Of a DNA stretch of 64,000 bases, positions 48,887 through 62,700 are shown piece after piece. Under the pieces are notes generated by a model that was given only the letters and a program-made list of their open reading frames with translations, searched no databases and was not told where the DNA came from. How positions within the stretch are numbered: position 1 is the first letter of the stretch; each line of letters opens with the position of its first letter. Made by a program: the position numbers and the translations under genes. The stretch spans positions 558,001 through 622,000 of the forward strand of contig JAJNNX010000023.1 in the NCBI GenBank assembly GCA_023159155.1, in the 5' to 3' direction. The stretch is from Ustulina deusta (taxonomy: Eukaryota > Ascomycota > Sordariomycetes > Xylariales > Xylariaceae).

Positions 48887-50734
48887 CTAAACGCAGCCGG
48901 AGCATTGGTGCGGTAGATTTTCCGTCGGCCATCTCACATCTAGGCCAAGGTCAGCCTTAAAAGTCGCTATTTCCTCATGGAGCGCCGCCAGCTTCTCCCC
49001 CTGCTTTGTGGCAACATAGAGAACATGGAGATTGGTGTAGGCCTTGATGTAGTAGTCGGTTAAATGGGGTTGGCGGGCTTGCTTCGCGACCGCCTTGGCT
49101 TTCAAGAACAAGCCCTCAGCTCGCTCGGCATCGCCGTTTCGAATTGAAATCCTCCCTGCTAAGTATGGCAGGAGATATGCGGAATGCAAGTCCCCAAAAG
49201 ACGGGCCGCCTGGCCGTTGATATTCTATAGCGGCTGATGTTAAACGGCGGACACCACCGGCTTGGCGGTTCGGCATAACCGTGGAAACGTTGGAAGCGTC
49301 CACGTTGGAATCTTCCAATGTAGACTGTACATAGTTTGACCACTGCGCTGCATTATCCCACCCAGGGTATGCATCCAACCAGCGTCTGAACCGTTTCCAC
49401 GACGGGAACGCACCTTGCGTATGTATTAAAAATCGTAGTAAATAGTCGAGCGCCACGCAGGTGAGATGGTCCTGTGGGCCCTTGGACCTCAGCAGCTCTT
49501 GGAGCAACAGCTCCAGAACATCCTGAAATATCCTATTAGAACTATCGTCATTCTCCCTCAGCAGATGTATCCATAGGATAGACATAGGGTGATTTCTACC
49601 CAGGTGGACAACAGCAAGCTCTGCCACGTGTCGCCGAAATATCTGCGACAATTCGACATGATTTGACCACGGGTGTTGGAGTACTTCTAGCATCTGGAAG
49701 AAAAAGTCTGGTAGCTCTGATCGTATGGCGCCGCTAAGACGGTTCAACGTGGAGTTCACAAGCTGAAAAACCACTTTCGGCGGCTTGTTATTGTCGATGG
49801 AAGCCTGCAACCAATAGAATTCGTCAACCGCCTGGAGCATCTCTATTCTGGACGCTCTCAGGTCTAGTATTTCCACGCTTCGATAAGCATCGCTGGGGAT
49901 CCACAAAGGACTTCGGACGTAATCGCGCACTACCACATGTACGGTCAGCCAATTCAGCCTCAGTCGATTCGTAATCCCCTTACTCAGAAACCGAAACCTA
50001 TATATTGGACTCCCGAGGTGGGTAGCGCATGACTGATCCTCTGCTTACCTGCTGATAAGGTCTGTTCCATATTACGAGACTCTGGTGATAACGAGCGTAC
50101 TCTAGGAACCTCAGTGGGTACGCCATAAGACGACGAAGGAGAGCCTATAGACGCAACCGAGCCCGGATGGGCCTGAAGCCGTGCAAGAACATCTGGCCGC
50201 CGCTCGAGGAAACGTCTGAGGCGCTGGTTTCTCACTACCCGTCCCCGAATCACAAGATTGTGCGAGGATTCTCCCGCAGCTTTTCGCTCTAATTTCTGTT
50301 GAAGGACCTCCAAAACATCCTCTTCTTCTAACTTCTTCGAGAGGTGCCAGGCTCTAATGCGCTTCTTATACTGTCCCCTTAAGTCAATTCACAGGTCCCC
50401 CGAAAGGCTATGAGCGATGTGATAATGTTGGGAAAGGGTCCAGACACTACAATGCCATTAAGGGCGCGCCTTAATGCATGGACTCACCATACTAGGCCTA
50501 TTCTCTGTCAGCCGGACGACTCATACTAGGGTTTCACTAGGATGGAACTTACGTAGCATGGAATTGGTTTTCATCCGCCATGATGCGCCTCACCTCATCA
50601 AGGGTCTTGTTCTCATCCAAGTACAGCCTTCTAATGAGGTCCTTGTGGGCAGCCCATTCCGACGGCTTCGCATACCGGACCTGACCGTGCTCAGTGGTTC
50701 CATCGGACTCTAAGCGAGCTACGGAAGGCTGCAT
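48887..50734 (-). CDS. Clr5-domain protein
   Basis: About 517 aa. Exons 50734-50553, 50377-50049 and 49929-48887. The second intron (50048-49930: GTAAGC, branch GCTGAC, TGGTAG) matches phase perfectly. The first intron (50552-50378, GTAAGT...TTAAG) keeps frame but is less certain. The N-terminus carries a Clr5 domain: SEWAAHKDLIRRLYLDENKTLDEVRRIM then QYKKRIRAWHLSKK, a fungal module found in many paralogues and presumed DNA- or protein-binding. The model has one residue fewer between FHAT and QY than the usual pattern, so a microexon or other acceptor may be missed. The C-terminal ~350 residues are helical, with TPR-like stretches (GDAERAEGLFLKAKAVAKQ) and no catalytic motif. The start is ATG 50734; two earlier codons begin with GTG only. 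Confidence 0.8.
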
Positions 50735-53700
50735 TTTCACCGCCTCCGGGGCGAAGAGCCCCTCAATGAGAGTGGAAGAAGCAACGCCAAAACGGCCGGG
50801 ATGAGATGTAAAGTAGAGAGGGTAGTCTCAATTCAGACAGGTTTAGTCTCAATGGATCAGGGGAAGCTACGGAGAGAGCTATAGAGTCATCAGAGCTCCA
50901 GCGTGCTCTGTATGTCACATCACGAAGCGCTCATGTTGACGCGATAAGCCAGCCAGCTGGTGCTTTTTGCTGGCGCAAGTACCCAGAGGAAAGGCAGCCA
51001 GCCCAATCTAGCGTACAGCGCGGTCTTCTCCGCTGCAAACGCCGCAGAAAACCCCTGCCCGCTTCTCCTGAATCACACAGCGACAGAACCATGGATGCCA
51101 AGATTCCAAAATCGTCAGCTCACTACCACTGACTGGGACAGGGCGAATTCAGCTCTTACCCCAAACCGGTCGACTGCATTATGAATCCTTGCATAGACCG
51201 CGCGAGCATGGGGTGAAAGAAATTCTTGTACCTAGATGTAGGTACTCCTACAGAAAACATGTTCTAGTGTAGATAACGATAAAAGCTCAAATATTCTAAT
51301 CCAAGGCAAATACCTAGCAAATACCGGTAGCTTTGCCAGCAGCCGCCGCCGTATGAACGTATACACCCCTGATGCCTGTCTGTAGAAGGGTGCAAGCAGT
51401 GAAGGTATATTTCCTTCAGCATAAGAACAGCACGATGGTAACCCCAAGAAATAATCATTTAAGACGGGCCGAGCCAAGACGTCACGAGTCCTTCGACCTT
51501 TCCTAAACTGGTATGAACCTAGGTATTAGCAGCCGAGAAAAGTGTGCAGATCGTCAACCAAAATTACTCCCAGCCAGATAAGATCAAATAGTGTCGTTTC
51601 TCATTCGATAGCACGGCTTCGAAAAAAACGGTTACTTCAATCATTTCAACGACATGGAGCAGTAATGCTTTATAAAGGAGATGACAAGAAATAGGAGGGA
51701 TCAAATAATTACTATACTAAGAAATGCCGGTCTTAGCATGATGCGTATTAACATAGCAATTTATGTGTGTGCCTATATATAGAACCTTCACAACCTCACG
51801 TGAAAGTCATTCATGCTGTACACTGTAAATTATGGCTAAATGCTTATCCATCAACGACTTCATCGCCGTAGGATTCCAAACGTCACAGGCATATGTCTAT
51901 TCGCCTACTCTGCCGTCAATGTTCAACCTACCCTCCGGTTCACCAACAGCGGCAATATCCGACCATCTATGGCGCTAGTGTCAGTCATCTCAGATGGCTC
52001 TTTTATTTAATTATTGCTCCAGCTTATGGAGCGTTTTTATGTGCAACAGTGACGAATTAGTATGGAGTTTGGTGTGCCTCGCGTAATTCCAATAAGACAA
52101 CTCTCTTCCATACTTAGGAATCGTTGATATTCGGCGAACATAGTCCCTACTCTTACTTGGATAGACATCATCGGGCCGGTATAACAGAGGTTCAGGGACT
52201 GCTTGGTTCATGCGGATCTCCGACAGAAGACGATATAGGTAGGTGTTTATTTGCTGTATCGTGCTTCATGGGCAATATTGTACGTAGCATGCGGAAATGG
52301 TTGTAAGAGACATGTACGTTTCCCTAAAGATTCTTTCTACGGCAGTAATCTTAAGCATGGCTCTTCGTCCTTTCGTTGTGATCTCTAGCTTGTGGTAAAC
52401 GGGGTTTTATTAATATTGGCATCTCCATCCTCACCATGACTCGCGAGACTTCCTGGGACGACCGGAATTCGTGCTCCTTACATTTCGACGCTCTTATTCC
52501 TGATAAACTCTCTAGCATCACGGTATATTCGTAATAACTTGGAGAGAAATGCTGGATTTTTACGAGAGTGTGTCGGCCCTTAAGTGTAGAGGAAAGAGGT
52601 TGAATATTAGTTATAATATTAAAATAGGAAACGGGGGTTGGAATCGTCGGTAAGATGAAGATGCTAAGAAGAGTAGAGGGTAAATTCCAGTAGAAGAGAC
52701 ATGGTATTAGAGTTCAGGAGATTGGTTAATTAATTCCCGACTACTTCAGTTTAGATAGCAACCATAAATAGAAGTAATGGTAATATGAACATTGGATAGA
52801 AGCCGTAATATCAAGCCCACATCAGTAGAGGACTTGGGCTGAGTGTGGCCAACGCGAGGCTGATATAATTATCTAATATCTTGACATCGTCACCTATTTT
52901 AGTTGTTTTCTATGAAGTAAACATTTTGGTATACTACGTCCGCATGCCCTCGGCACAGGAAGAAGATGAAATATCACCACACGATTATGGATTTAGCTCC
53001 ATTGCCCAAGGTTATGGGGGGGCGAGATTTGGAGGATATGGAAACAAGTGCTGGCGGTCTTCTAGGGAGTAATTTTGAAATAAGTTTGGCCTACGTTTTG
53101 TACGATATAACATTCTATGCAGGAGGTAAGGCTACCCAACCCGGGAGAATAGGAGTGTGATACCTAGTTTAATTACAAGACAGTTTTGTGAAGTCTCTTC
53201 CGCTAGGAGTTGTTAAAGAGGAGTGTAATGGGGTGTTTGTAGGTATGCGTTGCTGAGCAAACAGCACAGAACTATATACTTGCGAGACCTCTCCCACAGT
53301 CTAATAAAGACATTCTTTGTTCAGGCGTCACATGACAGGAGCACCCCGGAATATGGGGTCAGCTGTCATATACAGTCACTTGTTCAATTTGCATTACAGG
53401 TGTTGTGAGGCCCTTAACCCAACAGCAATGTTCGTCACTAATGCCATAGTCATCAGCTCAGCAGGTACTAAATAACCTATCACAGTAATCTAATTAATAC
53501 ACGAGCCGTAGCAGCACATCATTTAGTTCCTATGTCTCCATCTAGTTCGTGTAATTACCAGGGCATACAGGGCTGGAGACATGCGTGTAGATAAGCACCA
53601 TACAAAGTTGCTGTTGCGTAATTATTGTGTATATTACCACGGACCAACCACCACAAGAAGCAGACTCCTTACATAGCTAATACTAGCCCACAAAGGCGTT

Positions 53701-56700
53701 GCAGAGACCTTTGCGCAACAACAAGTGTCTTTCACCTACCATGCGTATAGAGAGGTCATGACCTATGGTAGTCCAGCAAGAAACGGAGGTTATAAGCTTG
53801 AGTTGTGATGTTTTTGTTTTGTCTTTTCCTTCTGTTAAAAAGAAACGGTTAATTTTGTTATCCAAGGGCTACAAGGTTTCTTGGTCTTTGAACAACTATT
53901 GCTACAAATTTCTATGGTTATCATAGCAAACTATTCTGCATATATGAGGAGAAAAGACCTAAGATTTTTAGTTCCTAGATTACAATAGTGTCATAACACT
54001 GCACTCTCAGAACAGGAAGGTATGCATATAGTTAAACACTAGCCACTCGAGGAACCTGGACCTTTCTGTGCAACAATAACAATAATAATCAAAACCCATA
54101 CTTGTAGCCAGCAACTCCTAGCAGAGAAACCGGTTTAGAGAGCAATGCTATGTATGAATTTAGTTTGCTTTAGCTGAACGAGAAGTATATGGCTAGTGTT
54201 GTAGTTGATGTTCAGCTGCGGCTTTGGTAGGCTTCTAGTTTATCTAATTTATCACTGGACCCTGCTCTCTCTCACTCTTACTCTCCTGTTTACTTAAGAG
54301 ATTGTAGGTGCTATAAATGCTGCAAGACATTTGTTTAAGCTAGTAATTATGCTTAAAAGCTAACATTTTCATACTGTTGCGAGCAATTAAAAGAAAAAGA
54401 AAAAGAAACAGCTAAGCCACAAAGAAGAAAACGAAAAATAAAAGAAAGAAAAAGAAAACAACTATTAACATAGCAATAAAGCTTATTAAGTCTCACAACT
54501 CAATAACATTTCGTAAAGTTTTAAAAAAGTCGTAACTACTCTTCTTGTAAGTCATTATTAAACCGTATATAATTAAGCTAACTAAACATCTTGTTACCTC
54601 TTTGTTTACGCAACTCGCTTCGCTAGAACAAGTTTCCTCTGTGTTAATTACCAGAGGACGTAAGAAAACAGTATTTCGAAATTCAACGACACTATTATGT
54701 TCTAATTGAAGTTGAAAGGCAATATAATCTGCGCTTCAGTTTTAAAAAGCTTAGTTGTGCTTTTGTACTGTACCTTACTCGATGCACGATAGCAATCTCT
54801 CCTTGCGAACTCATTACCAATGTAACCCCCGCAGGCTACCTAGGGCTTCCATGTTCTCATCCTCCCTGCCACCCCTGGCGCTGCAGCACAACACACCAAC
54901 ACCCCTCCCCTGAAAATTTCCCCTCACTTGCCCTTCTTCCTTGAGTCCTGCACAAACCCTTCCTGAGGTACAAATGACAAGGGAGAGCTAGAGGGACAAG
55001 AAGCTTGCCCCAGAAAGTAAACGGAAAATGTCCCCAGCTCTAGTGTACACTACGGCCCCAAAACTCGATCCCTGAGGTGTCCTGTCACACAAACCGCGAT
55101 GTAGCGGGCTTCCCTTGTTCATGCGCAGAGATCTATCAAAGAACCCGAGCTATCGGGACCACACCAGGTTCCAAGCAGATACGTTAGCATCGAACAGGTG
55201 ATAGGGTAGCGTCGCACCCAGTCGTCCTTCTGGAACAAAACACGAGAGTTGGACTTCTATCTCCGTCAGCTATTATTGATGAGTTTTGGGGTATCGGTAG
55301 AAACCCCAAAGCGACACTGGGAAACACGAGAGGGGCTTGATTGCCAGTCAGCCAATCTGCTATGACATCTGGGAAATGAAAGGAGCATGAGCAAACAAGA
55401 GAAGGTCGTATTGACGTCCCGTTCGGATCAAAACAATTACTGTTTCGTACGTGTCCGTGACGGACAAGCAAGCTGTTTCTATTGCGTAAATACGCGAATC
55501 AAGTGCTAGCGATCGATGAGTATCAGATCATTTCGAAGACGCGCCTGCACAACCCACAACGTTTGAGCTACAGATTGCACATGCAATGACCAAAGGTCCA
55601 GCCAGTTCTGATCTGGTGTAGTATAGCGGACAAACTATGGGAAATGCCGCCTAGGTAGTCTAGTCTACACTACAGTAGTAATACCTATGCGCTCATTTCG
55701 GGATGTCACTTGTCTGCATAAAGGCTTAATCAATAACTCCTGAGAGATGCAGGAAGATACCATTATATTATGAGCTATATTGATATTAATTGCATCATAC
55801 ACTACTAAGTAGTGTATACTACACAATCCTTTGCCTCCCAAAGTCTACAGTGTGTTAGAGCAGAGCGAGTGTTGATCGACCCATGGCTCGTTTACTTGAG
55901 CCTTGCCACCCATGTCTAGTGGGTACAGGAAATCAAGGCAAGGGTGGCAACACCTTGTATGCTACTATTCTATACTATAATACTAGTACAATGTATACTA
56001 GTGGAGTGTAAACTGATCCTAGTAGTAGGGCAAAATAATATTCCGGGTACCCCTACCTCTCTGAGCAAGCATAACCCCCAACGATGGGAGATGGTGCTAG
56101 CTGCGCGTCCGATTGTCAGGCCAGGTTCTAGACGCGCGCGACTGCTACCAATCGGTGTTGTAACCCTCAGTACTGACATTTGACTCCTGTATTATAGTAT
56201 AAAATACATATACAGATTACGGTAGCGCAGAGTAGTGTATATAGATTGTGCTGCGTGGCTTGTCTGCTGTTGCTCTTTGACTAAGCGATACAGGGGAAGT
56301 TTCAACGGTCGACTAATTCGGTCAGTCTGGCGACCGTTGAACGCGTGGTCTTGTAACGCAAGTATCGTCTAGACAGATAGATAGCTGGTCATTACCTATG
56401 ACATCTGCTGAGAATGGTTCGGTTATCTGTTTCCATAGAAAAGTTGTCTCGGAATCTCTCCTTCCATAGAGGGTCCAATCTGAGTGATCACATTTATCTT
56501 AGGGCGATGGTCTAGGTAGCTGTCTGTAATGTACCGAACCATGGCACACTCCAAGTTTGGGAGACACGCGAGCCACGAAAACTCCGAACGCACGTAATGG
56601 CGCTCGTGCAATTCAGCTTACGTCGCCTTCTACGCTATGCACAATCTTGATCGGTCGTGCCGCACAATGGAAAACTTGAATGTCTCGCATCTTGTTAGCG

Positions 56701-59700
56701 AATGATAGGGGTGGGCTGATGGAACTACCTATCTTTCCAGTACTTGATGTCACCGTGACTGGGACAGCTGCCGCCGTTACAATAGTACCTGTGCCGGATC
56801 TCCATTCCGCACCGCCTCGTAGTGTATGTAGTCTTGACTCTACACTACACTACCTCCCGCGCGAGTAGTGTAGGTATCCCGCCATGCGGGATCAGGGATA
56901 ATCAATGCGCAGCACGAAGCGAGGGAGGATAAGACAGGGATGGTGGAGATGGGGGAGGACAAAAAAGATACACCGCAGCGGGACAATCTCACCGTTGCAT
57001 TTGCTCAGGGAAATATTTCTGCTCGTCCTCTCTTTTCCTTTCACTTGGCCCTCCTGCAGGCTTTCTTCTTTCCGCGTCCAGTAAGGTCTACTACGAAATC
57101 AGCCGTTATGATCTGCAAGGTTCAGGGGGACGGTGAAGAGGGTCCGAACCTATGGTATTTGGTACCACTGAGATTCTGGCTGGGACCATCTGGGTAGTAT
57201 ACCTATTTCCCCGCTGCTGCTTAGACCGGGACCACCGTGCGTGCCTTTTTCACTGTTGCGACTGGGAGTGGAGTTTAGAGTCCGTCAGGCTTGACTTTGC
57301 TATACCGACCTTGTAGACGTGTACAACCATACGTATACATGAAGACCGTATTATTTATTTGTTGCGTGGACTTAGAAGAACAACTGATTCCTAAACGTGA
57401 ACGGCATTTCGGGAAATCAGCAGAGCAGATATCGGACTGACGATTGATTAACAGACGATGGTTGAATCAGTCCTCCCAATATACCCTTATACTACATTGT
57501 ATACTACTAGTGTATATGCCGACTTAGTGTATACCTACTAGTAGGTAGTACAGGATACATTACCCCATATCAAGCAGCACCGGGTCACTGTGGCAAGGTT
57601 CTGGTGGCGGGTAAGGTGGGATTGGGCAGGGGTGTGAAGCTGCCCATCACGACCAAGATGCATGTGGGCGTATTCTCAAGTAAGATTCCAACAGCTGACT
57701 GCGCTCAATAACTGTCGAAATTTACTAGTATTTAGCCCTTCAATCAATGGTATGGAATGCAATGCAATGCTACTTCGAAACCTACTTCGAAACTAGTGTA
57801 TACGACTCGATCATGTTACTTGTTTTTTCTTCCCTTTCTTCCGGCTTCTCTGTACTTTAGAGAAACGGAACTCATAGGGCGGACGTGGAGTCGTGAAACC
57901 GCATAAATCTATTTAAAGAGTTGATAATGACTGGGCAAACTGAACGGGGTTGGAGTATTCTCACACGTGGCTCGAATGTTTCATGAATGTCTAGTCAAGT
58001 GATACCTTCAAGTATTATCGTCCAGGTCTAAATCGGATGGTGTGTTGTAACTAAAACAATCAGCAACGACGAGACTTTGTAAGTTTCATATGTAGCGTAG
58101 CTATTGATATACCACCAAACGTGAGAGGATCTATGAACTTTTAGTTAGCAGGTATTAAGCAGCACTACGTTTCCACCAAATAGTAATATTTATTGTTGAA
58201 CCCAGTAAGAACCGACCAGAACCAGGAAAAGTTTCGTGGCTCCCTCATGGGAGTTGTTCCAACCCGATAATGATATTGAACTTTGGATTAATTTTCGGGT
58301 TATTATTTATTTCTTGGGTCACCCTCTCGCCCCAGCTGGATTGATATAACAGGCTAAGAGCATATATGAAAAACCATATGTTAGAAAGACGAGTAGATGA
58401 GAGCATGGTATTTTGCTTGCTAAACACATGTTTAAACCCGGATTTATGTATGCCTAGATATTTGATAACTAAGCTACTCTAGAGTGATAAAGGTTTCGTT
58501 GGCTTAATGAATATCAACATGGAGAAGACTCAAGCCATGGCTTGAGAATGCGTAAGAATTGGTGGCATTGATTGCTTAGAGTTCTAAAGATATTAACACT
58601 GGTTTAAGACCAATGTGACAGCCTGGATTCTGCTGTTGTATGGAGAGTATAGAAGGCAGTTTCGAGTTTAGGATTCTGTGATTCTGATAAAGCCGGATTA
58701 ACCTGCTTGGGCTTGCTATGGATTAGAAGGTCGAACGCGATGCGAAGGTGAGCACTCTACATATTGGAATCTACTGGGGGGGTGGCGATTGGTGTAGCAA
58801 CAAAGCGCAGGGTTTACCTAGTTCGGTTTTGCTAGGTATATCTAGTCTCAGGTGTCAAAGGTATCAACACCGGGTTTTTCGTGTACCTCACTCCGGTATT
58901 ATCTCGATATCGCCCTAACAATCGGATCATCTCCCGGATTCAAGTACCTATACGTCGAATGGAGAATATTACGGCCGATATTTGTCAGCGTTACATGTTT
59001 TCGTATAATCGGGCAAAGGAGGAGTTTCGAGTTGCTGTGCCGAGGCTCCCGAGGTGGTGAGATTCGCTTCTATCCAGTCGAGTACTGAACTGAGTACCAA
59101 CAAGCTACACTAAATAGAATATGGTTGTATGTGACACTCATGATAGTTGGAGGTAATCAAAAATGAAACCACATCAACTTCTAAGGGCCACCGAGACCTT
59201 GTGATGTAGCAGCCTTATACTGGTAAGTAGCTTATAATGATAGGTTGGGACGGGAAGGGATTGATGACAGCCCGTCATGGATCCCCTGCTGGTACGTACA
59301 ATGTTGACTACTATCCATCTACTTTAGTAATTCAAACCTCGTCCATGGCTGGTACCAGCTGAGTATAAGGTTTTCAGGGCTAGGATGAACGTCTTAGGAA
59401 CTGGGGACGCCATTGGTGATAATAACTTTAATAGGACTTCCATTTGAACTGAAGCTGAAGACTGTGGTTGAAGAGCGCTATCAACTTTTAAATAAACGGT
59501 TCGGCCTCAAGTTTGACGGACAGTGTAGCCAAACAGCAGCTTCGACTCTGTTGGTAGTATTTTATTATTATTATTATTATTATTATTAAAATTTTGTTTT
59601 GGTTTCATATCCTGCCAATCCTCTCGGAATCAACTTTTTTTTACCGACTGCCCTAGGAAGCTTTTTTATTTCATTTCATTTTTTTGCTACGGCTGTCTTT

Positions 59701-62700
59701 CGGTTGTTTCTTTCCTGAATCTAGGTGATGTGTATGGATCCTGCGTGGAATTGCATGTACCATCGATGAGAAGGGCAGCATAGTCGTCATATTGTCACAG
59801 GTACAGACGAAGCTCAATTATGAAAGCAGAAAATCCCTTTCATGGCTGTCGGGCGATGAGTAATCGTCGAAGTTATGCTGGTGTGGTGGACCAGCTCCTT
59901 CTACACTATGTATACGAAGATTCAATCGTCGAAGTGCTGTCAGCAAACCAACTCTAAAAGGGGAAGATCTGTGCTCCAAGGCCAAGTAATATTATACCTT
60001 CTGGTCGGTGATAGTATGTATACACAGGCAGTGGACTGTCAGACTGCGATTGATCTCAGCCGTAACCCAGACCATTATCGCTGGCTGAATGGTGTGCATG
60101 TGGACATATCGGATGTTTTCATACCAACATCTACTGTACCTATATGTAGTGAGATGGTGGTATACTGCGGACCAAGTGCTGGAGTGCAGAGACCAAAAGT
60201 GCCATCAGCACTCTTGTCTTCGTTTGGCTAGTACGTAGTGTTAAAATGCGGTTTTATAGTACCGAGGTGGCCAAGCTACCTCTCACTTCCTTCCCGCGAT
60301 TTGTCAGAATGTCGGTGGGTGCGTAAGTGTGAATTTTGCGACTTCGGGATCTTGCGTCGTCTGTCGAATCGAGAATAGATGTTGCAGTCATTGTTATCGT
60401 CCCATAGGTACTTGCAGCTCACCTACTTTCCGCAGTATGCGACAGTACCAGCAAGGGTAGAGCAGCTTCACACTAGGTACATGTGCCGTCACTGCCCAGG
60501 CTGACAAGGATTCTCCAAAGTTTTCTTCCCCCCTGTCCCTCACCAGGGTTGTGTGGAGCTCAGCGTTGGCTCACATGCGAGTATACATGTACAAATACAT
60601 CTCGACCCAGTACGAGGCACAAAAGGGAGGGTTTGAGCACCTATATTTACTGTGCAGTATAGGACGCGTCGTCGTGTCTTTACTGGTAGAAAAGGGAGGC
60701 TGGTGATTCTTTGTATCCCCTACGCGAAGGATGCAGTCATACAATTTGAAACGTATCACCAAGCCGGGAATCAGGTTCCGGCAGATGGCCGACGCCGAGA
60801 GCTTTCCAAGGGAAATAGTGTACGCTATGGGCAGTTTGGGGGAGTGAAGTCGAGGAGTGGCCAAGCTTTGCGAGTGCTGGTGACTGCCACGCGAATTCTG
60901 AGAAGCTTGCTACGTTAGTTATCGGTACTGTTCACGCCATTCGGTGTGGACCAGGACCACCTACTCGTGATGATCCCTGGATGAGCTCACCAACCCAAGA
61001 GTCAGTTCCAGGCGAGGTGTGTCGGTACTGGGCTCCCCCAAACGATTAGCCACTCCACTACATACTTTTTTGCCGTACAGTAGTGCCGTGTCCCCTGTCT
61101 GGCCAGCTGCCCAGCCTGTGATGGCAAGGTTGAGCCATTGGCGAATTGTGACGTTGTGGAGGAGGCTTCGATGCAACTCCCGTCGAAGGCTCGTCCCGAA
61201 AGTCTGGGATGACCATCCAAAGCACGAACAGCATGGTGATGTTATTGTCGCTTCGCAGAATCCCGGAAGTCTACGCTAGTGTAGCGTCGTAGGTAGTATA
61301 GGACCCGGTGCGATTGGAATCTTCCAATAAATGCATGCGGAACCGCTGCACTTTCTGATGAAATCTCTAAGCAACTTGCTCCCTTCGCGTACTCGTCGAC
61401 ATTAGAAGGGATCTTATGCGACACTCGCAGTTGTAGGTAGTCATGTCGAAGTGAGATACTAGGTTGGGTACTTTGCGCAGACGAGGGAGCCCAGCCGCGG
61501 CTTGATGATCAAAGAGACAAGGCTTGTCCGAATCTTGGGGAAATGGATACGGTAGTGTCTGCCTACTTTTGACCCCCGTGATGGTTTTTACCTGGGTCCC
61601 ATCTTTACGGCGCGGACTTACACTAGTTGCTAATATTGCAATACTCACCCTCCTGAACACATAGCCACAAGTATGTACTACGTGTGAATTTAACTGAATA
61701 CCTAGACTACTAGATGTAGACTTACACTATATAAACGTGTAGCTTGGGATCGCCCAAGGTTTGGCTATTTTGAATGTCGATGGGCAGTTTTGAGACGTCT
61801 AGAATGGGTCATAGGCCCGAGGGCCGGAGAGAGCGCGCACCAATTGTGTCAGTAATGAGGAGGCTAGCAACACACATTACACTGGAGTACATGGAGGATT
61901 AGCCTGACCAGGAAGGTGGTGTACTCTATGTATGAGTCGGCATACGTCGTCGACTGTGTCCTTACGCTACGCTATACTACGCCAGACATGCTCTCCCCAA
62001 ATCAGCAACCAAACTACACGTGTACAGTAAGGGTGTTCCAATGTGACTAATTTTAGACGGAGCGAACTTCGGCTTGCTAGAGTTCCAATCACCTGCGCTC
62101 ACGCGCGTATTGTTAGATTGGAGTGACACCGACATGTAAAGTACTAGTAGGTAATAGATATTCTACCTACACTACTACGGCTTCAGTCCGACTGCCCGGA
62201 GCTTACCGAGCCGTTCACCTCGTCATCTAATTTGCCTGTACCCTATCCCTACTCGTATAGGGAAAGATGGGAATCCTTCCTGCTACTGCTGACACTATGG
62301 CTGCACTAGGCTTCTTCTCCCGCACGTTCCTCGCTTGCCTACAGTGGCGTAGTGTCCGGTAGCAGCAGTGGTCTGAAATGAACCGAGTAACCATTTCGAG
62401 GGGAGTCGATCACGATTTGTGTGTATATCGAGGAGTTTGTTACTCGGCATGTATCCTACGAAATGAGCGGTAACAAGTGACTGTAAACGGATTCTTGCTC
62501 TATATTGCTACTATTTGATTGCAAATTGAATAGATGCTTGAGCTAATTTCATCTTCTTCCGTTATCTGCCATTGTAAGTGGTTGAGCAGGTAACGGAATT
62601 GGCTGCTACAACGCGTCCATGAAGGATGCCTGGGGCAAATACCCTACATTATCCGAATACATTTTGTCGAGAACCTTTGTTCTGAATGAGGCGACAATTC

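Noticed and set aside
50500..50552. Microexon TGAAACCCTA restoring Clr5 spacing
   Set aside because: Would need a 16 nt first intron, which is implausible; the junction is left open instead.
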